From positions 2,187,453 to 2,251,452 of the forward strand of contig NC_030995.1 in assembly GCF_000149955.1 (NCBI RefSeq): a DNA stretch of 64,000 bases. The letters are read 5' to 3'. Source of the DNA: Fusarium oxysporum f. sp. lycopersici 4287. Its lineage: Eukaryota; Ascomycota; Sordariomycetes; Hypocreales; Nectriaceae. Below the pieces are notes generated by a model. The model was not told the origin of the DNA. It saw only the letters and a list, made by a program, of their open reading frames with translations, and made no database searches. The translations under genes were made by a program, and so were the position numbers. How positions within the stretch are numbered: the stretch's first letter is position 1; each line of letters opens with the position of its first letter. Of the stretch, positions 55,742 through 64,000 are shown in pieces.

Positions 55742-56368
55742 ATGTCTACAGTTGAAATCATCTCTATCTCCACTGCCTTGATGGCATCGGGTGGTATCGC
55801 AACCCTCACATTCTTCGACGTGCCAGAGCTTCAATCTCAGCCTGCTTCTCGGTCTCTACCCTCTATCCGATGGCTGTTCAGTCGGGGATCACACGTATTC
55901 CCATCAGCCTCACTTCTATCAACCATTGGCTTTATATACTCTGCATCCTCTAGTAACTTCCCAGGCACCGGTCCTCTATACGCTGTCTCAACCAACACTG
56001 TCAAAGCCAATACATTCTTAACCGCTGCAGCTCTAGCATTTAGCATCGCGCCGTTTACTCAACTCATGATTCCTACAAACTTCACGCTCATCAAGGAGAA
56101 TAATAAACTTGGTGGGACGAGGAGTGAAAAAGCGTCTGAGTATGACACATCCACGGGTCGGAGTGCTTGGGAGTCTGTTAAAGGAACGGATGAAGGATTC
56201 GAGTTCGCGGACTTAAGCGGTCCTCAGGAACAAACGGAGAGGGAGTCCACGGTAGAAGAAGATGAAAAGGTCCGTGAGTTGCTGGAGAGGTTCCGGTGGT
56301 TGAACCTCGTGAGGGCCGTTCTTATTGGCGCTGGAGGAGTTGTTGGTCTCTATGCTGCGACCAGCTAA
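55742..56368 (+). CDS. DUF1772 membrane protein (anthrone oxygenase-like superfamily)
   Basis: A 208-residue single-exon gene with four predicted membrane helices (residues about 5-25, 57-78, 88-112 and 188-205). The pattern APFTQLMIPTNFTLIKENNK followed by a short loop, and the C-terminal FRWLNLVRAVLIGAGGVVGL, are typical of DUF1772, which includes fungal anthrone oxygenases and many uncharacterised proteins. The loop between helices 3 and 4 is long and acidic here. No cofactor motif is visible, as usual for the family. It follows the paraoxonase-like gene in the same direction, 285 bases downstream, so the FMO, paraoxonase and DUF1772 genes form a possible small oxidative gene group. Confidence 0.85.
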   Translation: MSTVEIISISTALMASGGIATLTFFDVPELQSQPASRSLPSIRWLFSRGSHVFPSASLLSTIGFIYSASSSNFPGTGPLYAVSTNTVKANTFLTAAALAFSIAPFTQLMIPTNFTLIKENNKLGGTRSEKASEYDTSTGRSAWESVKGTDEGFEFADLSGPQEQTERESTVEEDEKVRELLERFRWLNLVRAVLIGAGGVVGLYAATS

Positions 56369-56662
56369 TGGCTTATGAACCTTGTTGAATGATAGCCATC
56401 TCACTTCGTTCTGATCTCTCTCAGTTTGCACGGTATTCTCACGTATTGTATGTGCAGGATCGAGGCGTTAAAAGATTATAAAATCAAGATGATGACTCTC
56501 CAAACTACCAGGTCCTCCATTAGCTAGTGGCATACTGAATTCACAGATGTAAAGAAACACCGCCAAAACCATTCATAAAATATTCACCCTAGCTACCAAC
56601 AAAAAATCAACCCGCAAGCGTTTTCATACCACTGAGGTTCACGCCCCTCCAACCAAGGCCCA

Positions 56663-58346
56663 TCACTTAGGCAGAACAGCCTTTCCAGCAGCTCGAGCCG
56701 CCTCAAGAGCTCCTTGCAAACCATACTGAGAGTAAACACCGTTGATGCGCTGTGTCGAATTGAGGTTTTTGACAACCACAATCTGGAAGCACGTAGCCGA
56801 ACCTTGACGGGATGCGATGGTGGAATAAGCCAGGAAAATCTCCCAGATCTGCTCGAGTTAGCTATTTCGTCACCGATTGAGTAACCGGGGATACGTACGC
56901 GGAACCACCGTACGCCATATTTGGCTTTGACCTTTTCAGCATTTCCAAGCCAGTTTCTGTACCATCGCCAGAGTGTTCCGGAGTAATGAACGCCAACAGT
57001 GTCAACACTGGGCCAGTTAGTGAATACCTTTAAGAAGTTCAAGTAACTTACCTCTTGACCTCGAATCCAGCGCTTTCAAGACATCCAACGTAAAAGGACA
57101 ACGGCGTCGATGCATCAGCCCCAGGGAAGATATACTTATTCAGGAACAAGCCCCAAATGAAATCCTCATACTGCCACGCCTTTCTCAGCCCCGACAACTG
57201 CACATACATCGCCCCATCATCCTCCAGCATCTCATAACACTGACGAAAGAACCCCGTCAACCGCCTCACGCCAACATGCTCCGCCATCTCAAGCTGCGTG
57301 ATCTTATCAAACTTTTGCTCCGGAATATCACGATAATCACAGCATAAAAGTCTACTCTGCTCCTCGCTCACACCCGCTTTTCTCAACCCATCGTTTCCCC
57401 ATTGGACTTGATTCCTCGCGAGAGTAACACCTGTGACGTTGGCGCCGTAGTTCAAGCTCGCGAATTTGGCCAAGGTACCCCATCCGCAGCCAATGTCGAG
57501 GACTCGATCGCCGGGTTTGATGTTAATTTTTTCGCAGACGATAGCGAGTTTGTTGTCTTGCATTTCTTCAAGTGTTTCTTCGCGGTCGGGGTCTGAGATT
57601 ATGCCGGAGGTGTATATCATTCGTGGGCCCAGAAACCAAGCGTAATGGTCGTTTCCGCTGTCATAATTCGTGCGAACTTGCTCTTCATCCTGCGAGCGCA
57701 GATGAAGAATGACATCGGGGAAGAAAGTGAATAAAATGTAGTTAAACGTCTCGCTGGTGAAATTAAACGTCGCCCAATCATGTCGATATTCAAATACTTC
57801 GAGGGCGTCGGCGTTAAGATCGACTTGGCCTGTGAAGTAAAGCTCAAAAAATTTACTCATGGGGACTTTATGCCGGCCTGTATATCGCGCGCGAAGCTGG
57901 TCGGTTTTGAAAGTGAGATAAAACTCGATCGGTCGGCCAGGTAAATGGACTTTATCGTTGATTCGCGGGCTCAATTTGGACATGAAAGTCCAAATGACGA
58001 CTAGCACAGGGACAGTGGTGAAGATGGCGAGGAAAAGTGCAAGCTTAAACCCGCCTCCGAGTTTCCATGAGAGCCATTGGGGAACGCCGTAGAGAGCGAC
58101 ACCGAGGAAGATGTTGGACCATTGTTCGTATCCGGGGCCGTCGGCTGGGAGGGGAGCGTTTTTAATAGCGGGAGACTATTCGCAATAATTAGCAGACATG
58201 ACACTGCGCAATGGGAGAAGACTTGCATTGGTCAAAGGAACGCCCGGATTCTTGCCAGTAGAGAGTACGTCAGCGGGCGCTTTGGGTGTTGGGATAAAGT
58301 CAATATCGCTACTCAAATGAGCGCCTCCATTCTGCTTCAGGGCCAT
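56663..58346 (-). CDS. Sphingolipid C9-methyltransferase
   Basis: A 512-residue SAM-dependent enzyme adding the C9 methyl branch to the sphingoid base of fungal glucosylceramides. Exons 58227-58346, 57052-58175, 56899-57007, 56663-56848. The first intron (58176-58226) has a GC donor and joins VPLTN to SPAIKNAPLPADGPGYEQW. Two N-terminal membrane helices (around residues 55-105) anchor it in the ER. Next come KVPMSKFFELYFTGQVDLNA, DSGNDHYAWFLGPRMIYTSG and the SAM-binding motif VLDIGCGWGTLAKFA shared with cyclopropane-fatty-acid synthases. QLEMAEHVGVR and VGVHYSGTLWRWYRNW are further family blocks. In Fusarium, orthologues influence growth and virulence. Length and order agree with known members, so the assignment is firm. 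Fusarium species often carry two copies; only one is in view. Confidence 0.95.
58176..58226 (-). other. GC-AG intron in the sphingolipid C9-methyltransferase gene
   Basis: Minus-strand donor AAT|GCAAGT, branch GCTAAT, acceptor GAATAG|TCT, 51 bases, phase 0. A GT donor further in would leave a 30-base intron; another shifts the frame. Confidence 0.8.
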
Positions 58347-59646
58347 GGTCACCGACTCATTCACCCGAAAACATACGAAATAAAGAATGTAAGAATGAGG
58401 TGAGAAGAATGAAAAGATAAACACGACATTAAGCGGTCAAGCAACCCTTTTAATCGCACAGCATGCTGAGCTGATACATCAAGCCACCTCGAAATGATGT
58501 GAGGCCCCGCCGCATCCGGGCCTCAGGACGTGCGTGCATTGCATCCCTGCCCAAAGGCGAAAGGAGAAGCCAGAATGTAACCGAAATGAAGAGGGATATC
58601 ATGAAATTGGGACGCGTAATTGGATGCCTCTGCAGCCTGCAGTGTATTCTGGTGCCTATCGTTTTTATTCTGTAGCCTAATTTATTGGCATTTGGGTATG
58701 CCACGCTGCGCTGCGCTGCAAATATCCCTGGTGGTGACGTAGGCGGGCGGAAGATATCCCCGGGCCCGAGACAGCTGCAGTGGCGCATTCTGGGGAGATT
58801 TGCACGTGCTTCTGCGCTGATTATGGTCAGAAGGTTTCACATGAGACCGTGTCTCTTTGCCGACAACTAGGGAGAGACGTGCCATAGAGCTGGCGTGCTG
58901 AAGAGTACCGAGACCCTGCTGTGCCCCCACGAGTAGACCTGGAAGACAACGGTTTCAGGGAGAGATGGAGCCAGGCTGGCACGCGGGAGATCGGCGCCAG
59001 GCACCATGGTTGTGACACGCTGCGCTAAACTCTATCTTGAAACTTTGACATAGAGTCACGAAAGCATATGGCTGTGAAAAGAATGTGAGACAGCATCACC
59101 ACATGATGTTTGGAAAGCAAAAGAAATGGCTTCTCGGATACTGTATTAAGCAAACCCTCGCTTACATTTATTAGTTTTGTATTATTCGTTGGTTTTATTG
59201 ACGCGAACTATTCCTTAGGCTAGAAGTGTATGGAACTGTAGGTGATGTTCAATGAAACAGATGATATGCGTCACAGCCAAACTACGGATGCTAACAAGAT
59301 CCAGGACACTCGGATTCTGAACCATACATCTTTGCATCAATATTGACACTTTTAACCCGTCTTGGTAATGGCATCTTGATAGCCTATATCCCGATTTGAA
59401 AGCATCGTTGACGTAGAGGAAAGCTTACCACTTCCTCAGCCAATAATCAAATTTGTAGCGGAACCTTGTTACGATAAAATTGACAACGGCAATTTATACA
59501 GCAGATAAGCTTTCAATATTAGCACTTTTGCCTTTCAGAACGTATTTGCATCTTCTTCAACACACTATAAAAGGCCCTGCCTCTTCGCCATTTCCTTTAC
59601 AACATTCTTCCCCGACAAGAAAAACCAAATCCTTCATTACTTCACA
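58347..59646. other. 1.3-kb divergent intergenic region
   Basis: Between the C9-methyltransferase (minus) and the giant DUF6606-type gene (plus). It has an 8-bp inverted repeat TGAGGCCC/GGGCCTCA at 58500-58525 and three tandem GCTGC pentamers near 58705-58720. No gene is supported. Confidence 0.5.
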
Positions 59647-62600
59647 ATGGATGCATCTCACCAAACTCCAGTGCAGACAATGCTATGCACAGACGAGCAA
59701 CTCGACTACCTATTTCACCATCTCATCTTACCCGCCAAGTTACCAGGGCATGATGATACCTTAGCATTAAACGAGGAATTCCTCATCAACTTCGTCATCC
59801 AAATCCTAGCGCGTTTCGGGGAATTATCAGGCGATGATGATGACCTTGTGGCAAAACACTGCATCTCCATGTTGAAGAACACACGGGATGCTCGAGATTC
59901 GAACGGGTACCTGGATTCTAGAAGTGTGCAGAACTCCTTGAAGAGGCTTTCAGAACAGGGTAAGTTCTGTAGCAAGCCTTAATCAATCCCATTACTGACG
60001 CAAGAACAGCGGACGCCGCCTCAATGTATCATATTACGGAACAGAATGCAGGTTTGATTATTCGAAGATTAGAGAGCTCATATTCTTTCCAGACCTTTGA
60101 GCTCTCTCCTACTAACAAAGCAGCTATGACGACGAAAGGTCGTCTTATTCGCGAGTTCCCCGCCACCGTGACAGAAGTCTCTGCCAAAGACTTCAACAAT
60201 TCCTCATTTCAAGAGGTCTTGACCAAGACTCTTGTCAAGATGAGTCATCAGGCTGTTGCAGAAATGCAGCCCAAGGTCAAGAAGGCTCAGCAGATGCACA
60301 ATGAGGAGCGCGATACAACAGATCCTCGCATTGTCACGGAGCTGTTAACAAGTTTTCTGCGAGGTGCTGGGACACCTGGTGAGATCAAGGCGATTCAGAA
60401 GAGGACGCGTGAAGAAGTTTCGTGGAATAATAGTAGAGATCCTTGGATGAGATCACCGCTATGGCTTCTTCTTCGTGTTGGCCTTCAACTCACCATGACG
60501 TGTCATCCACAAGGATCACTGGACCTTTACAAGCGCTTCATGGTGTTCTTGATAGCCCAAGCTCTTAAAGTTGCTTGTGAAAAGTCGTCATCTAGTGAGA
60601 TGATTCATTTGATGATGGCCAAGATCTCGAGACGACTTTGCAAACTTGGGGATATTGAAGATGGAGCATGGATTCATATTATCAAGGATATCGTCTCATC
60701 GGCCTCTGTAAAGCTGAAGAAGAGATGGATCAATATCCAGAGACGAAACGAACAACCACTTGACCTCAATGCACTGGCCGAGTTCAACTACGAAGAACAT
60801 ACCGCTTTTTCGTTGCCTGAACTTGACACCTTCCTCGCAACTATCCCCCGGCGACAACATCTACCGACAACAAAGGAATTCAAAGCCAAGCCCATCGCTT
60901 TGGCCCTTGAGCCTCTTACCCTTCCCACTATCAATGGTTCTGTCAATAACGACAGCAAATCTTTCGAGCTCGCAGCCGTCGAGACCTGGGTACGGGGTAA
61001 CCTCGACACATGGCTTGAACACCACTTAAGCAGCGAACAATCATGCCACGGTCTGAAGACACTGCTTGAGCATTACCACATGTCTGCGGAGAGATGGTAT
61101 ACAGGTCGTCCCGAGGGAATGTCAAGAATGCTTCTTACCCTTGGTGAGATCTGGGTAGCGATCGATAAGATGGCCATCCACCACAACCCTTTGATGTTGA
61201 AGTATCGACATGAGATTCCTCGAGAGGTCTTCAGCGATCTCTTACTTCATTCAAAGAGTGACATGGAGCGTTTAAATCGGTTAGAGGAATACCTCGAAGA
61301 TCCATTCAGGAAACTAAAGCTATCGGCACTCTTATCCTACGGCCAACGACTATCCTTCGCCGTTGAGTACTTTCGACAATCACCCAAGCTCCAAGCGAAG
61401 AAAGAGCAGATCGAGCGCAATGCACAACAAGATCGCGATAAGAAAATAAAGCAGTTTCGGGAACTCAAAGCAAAGTACGACGCTATTATGAAGAAATACG
61501 ACGACATGCAATGCGAGCAGGTCCTCCAAGTTCAACACGACGTGGAGTATTACGTCCATCCCAAGAATAAATGCAGACGCTGTGCTCTCCCCGCCAAAGC
61601 AAAGAAGCTCAAAATCGCGTCTCATGAGTGGCCTCTTTCTGCAGATGAGCTTGAGGCCCAAACTTCTGTTTTCGAGATGGACGTCCCCGTCACTTTTGCC
61701 GTATGGCGAGATGCTACAGTGTACTTCCTGGATAACATCTTGAGATTTGAATCGTCTAGCGCTGGAGACTATCCCCGTGCATCCTTCCCTTTGACGACAT
61801 ATAAACCACTGAGTCCCTGGTTTGAATCACAACGGCACAGAGTACAACTCCTCTCTGAGATTAAACCGCACTCTCAGACACATCGAAACCAGAAATCTAT
61901 TGAAACATGTACTGAGGCTGATGTCTGTCTTAACAACGGTCTTCGCTTTCAGTATCATGACAGCTCTAGAAATACCTTTCTGTCTACCTTCAAACCAACG
62001 ACAGATATCTCAAAGCGCTGCACCATCAAGCTTCCAAGCAGAGCTCATGCTTTGCAGAGATTCATGGCTCGGACATGGCGCTGTGAAAACGGCGAAACAC
62101 CCAACCAGGCTATCGCGAGTCAGTCGGAGTGTCCAGAGTATATGTCCCTTGGAGAGTTTAAGGCTTTAGCTCTTTTGCCGTATGGATATCGACTTCAGTG
62201 GATGAACATCATTACGCAGCTTGCTATGCCGACGGTTGACTTCAATAAGCCTGAGACTGCGTTATTCCTACTTCAGATGATGCTACAAGCTGGCCCATTT
62301 CACAAAGACGAGACGACAAGACAAGCGCATACTCGACCGACAGAAGTGGAATTCGGTTCGCAGTTGCTGAAGTACTTGAATGAAAGCGTGTCAAGAGTTC
62401 AGGAGAATTGGGAGTCGTACACATCACTTTGCTCTTTCACCTGTTTGACTACTCGGCTTCTTGCCATCGCAGACAAGTCTCTGTCAACGCAAATTCTGGA
62501 GCTCATCACAAGATGCCGAAAGATCTCATACAAATGGGTGATGCATCTTTTGACAAAGGTCCAAGATATTGAGCATCGCACGCAACGGAAGGAATTTATC

Positions 62601-64000
62601 GAGGCGGCAATACACATTGCCCTTGTTTGCATCGAGACGTTCAATTTAGAGGGTGAACACTTTGAACAGGTGTTGGCCGATGAACAGCAAGCGTCTATAC
62701 TATTGGAAACCTCGATCATCATCCATAACTATGCCGACCTTCAACATCTGCAGGGAGATGCACTGTATGGCATTATGCTCGACCGATACGAAATGACAAT
62801 GCATAGAGCCCTACCTATTCTGGCGAACGAGATAGTCTCCAAGGGAAGTTTAAGCCTCGATTTAGTCATTAAGCGACGATGGCCTGATTTTGTACGAACC
62901 GGTGAATGGTCCTCAATCTCGGATCACTGGGTCACGACAGCTACTGGAAAGCTCCAAGTTCATATTAGCCTTCTCACAGGACAATTATTGGTCAATGGAT
63001 CGCCCGTATCACGACTCCATCGACAGTATGAGACTCATCGAGAGTATCAGAAGCTATTCGGGTCTGCGACTATGGAAGTCGTGCCGAGCAACCTGCCGGG
63101 TATGAGCTTCTGTGCGACGAAAATGTTTCACGGGTATACAGTTCATCTTGGTATACAGACAAAGAAGCGCGTTGATGACCTTCTTGTACGTCTTTCCAAG
63201 AAGGGCTCGACGTTGGACTTGATACCATCGAGGACCCTCCAAGATCTTCTCCCCGACATCTTCGCTGATAATCACGTTCATTGGCTTGAGGAAGCGTCTG
63301 GAGATGTTGAGTTCTGCCAAGTCACTGACCCTTGGCCAAGCAAGAATATGGAGAGCTGGCACTTAAGAAAGTCCACTGACACATGGAAGCTATCACTTGG
63401 TAAGGAGAACGTGCTCGTTTCTCCATGGAGTGAGCTTGGGCAGCATATTTCGAATATCTTCTCACGTCTTCAGCCTGCTTCGGACCTTCATCTGGTTCTC
63501 CACCAAGAAAGCAAGGAACTTGGAATAAAGCTGCCAAAAATTCATCTTGAGTTCACGATCAGGTCAGGGACATCAAACATCAAGTCTCGACAATTCCGCG
63601 ATATGGAGGTTGATCACGATCAGGCCATTGGAACTCTCATCGGACTTGAGAACAAACTCGTCCTACGACATTCCCATGACTCTCAAGTCAGATCAGCCAT
63701 CATACCCGAAGGAAACGTGAGCTGTCGAATGTCCACTGGGCACGGTGTCGAGAATCACGCCGAGGTTTTTCTTGACCGTGAAACGGCAAGTCGAGTTCAA
63801 ACTTACAGACTAGATCCCCTTCTTCGCAGAATCATACCCAACGACAAGGTAGAAAGCAAAATGTATCTTGCATACCTCCACGCTCTAACATCATACTGCC
63901 TCCAGGATCCCTTCATCCAGCGCACAGGAACTGAAGAGGCTCTCACTATTCTTGGTTCTGCCTCAATCAGAGCACCTACGGCCTTCTCCCAAGTGGCGTA
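59647..64000 (+). CDS. Giant DUF6606/DUF3638-type protein, N-terminal 1,434 residues, truncated by window edge
   Basis: Exon 59647-59959, 50-base GT-AG intron, then an exon open from 60010 to the window end without a stop. The start MDASHQTPVQTMLCTDEQLD leads to YLFHHLILPAKLPGHDD, the conserved opening of the DUF6606 domain, and the splice gives ADAASMYHITEQNAGLIIRR, also typical. Later come a Cys/His element (YYVHPKNKCRRCALPAKAKK), IASHEWPLS and LPYGYRLQWMNIITQLAMP. In fungi this architecture continues into DUF3638 and DUF3645 and totals about 3,000 residues; such proteins have been annotated as ubiquitinyl-hydrolase- or helicase-related but remain uncharacterised. The catalytic part, if any, lies beyond the edge. 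This is the largest gene in the window. Confidence 0.85.

Overview
The window reads as nuclear DNA of a filamentous ascomycete, most likely a Fusarium-type (Hypocreales) fungus. The protein-coding genes are densely packed on both strands and broken by introns of mostly 42-54 bp with CT(A/G)A branch sequences. The families are typically fungal: AA9 polysaccharide monooxygenase, PTH11/rhodopsin-like membrane protein, Zn2Cys6 and bZIP-DUF3425 regulators, sphingolipid C9-methyltransferase, a GPI-anchored aspartic protease and an anoctamin. There is one 223-base assembly gap (23105-23327). I placed 40 introns by joining reading frames. Gene models are inferred from splice signals and frame continuity, without any alignment or transcript data.

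Layout. 0-11 kb: the end of an alpha/beta hydrolase, an amino acid permease, a seven-helix rhodopsin-like protein, an acetamidase-like amidase and an F-box protein. 11.7-13.3 kb: a secreted cysteine-rich repeat protein built of near-identical 180-bp units, with one in-frame stop inside the array. 13.3-19.2 kb: an unusually long stretch with no convincing gene. 19.3-36 kb: an AA9 LPMO with a basic tail, a carboxypeptidase S-like M20 peptidase, an anoctamin, a tiny hydrophilic protein, a GPI-anchored surface protein, a berberine-bridge-type FAD oxidase, a paraoxonase-like protein and a yapsin-like protease. 36-38.3 kb: no convincing gene. 38.3-49.9 kb: a frameshifted gene of unknown function, a threonine aldolase-type lyase, a bZIP factor, then an apparent mini-cluster (Dal5-type transporter, divergent arylsulfatase, convergent Zn2Cys6 regulator), and a Pra1/Asp f 2-like HRxxH zinc-binding secreted protein. 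51-64 kb: a flavin monooxygenase divergent from a second paraoxonase-like gene, a DUF1772 membrane protein, the sphingolipid C9-methyltransferase, and the first 1,434 codons of a giant DUF6606/DUF3638-type protein that runs off the right edge.

Genes that may work together. The 43.1-48.4 kb trio looks like a sulfate-ester uptake and cleavage unit with its own regulator. The 51.2-56.4 kb trio pairs an oxygenase with a lactonase-like enzyme. Several genes fit extracellular nutrition or surface remodelling: LPMO, yapsin, HRxxH protein, BBE oxidase and the repeat protein. The most striking sequence-level observations are four GC-AG introns among 40, the mosaic stop codon in the repeat protein, a five-fold recurrence of ATACGAGG in the gene-poor region, and the lysine/arginine-rich LPMO tail.
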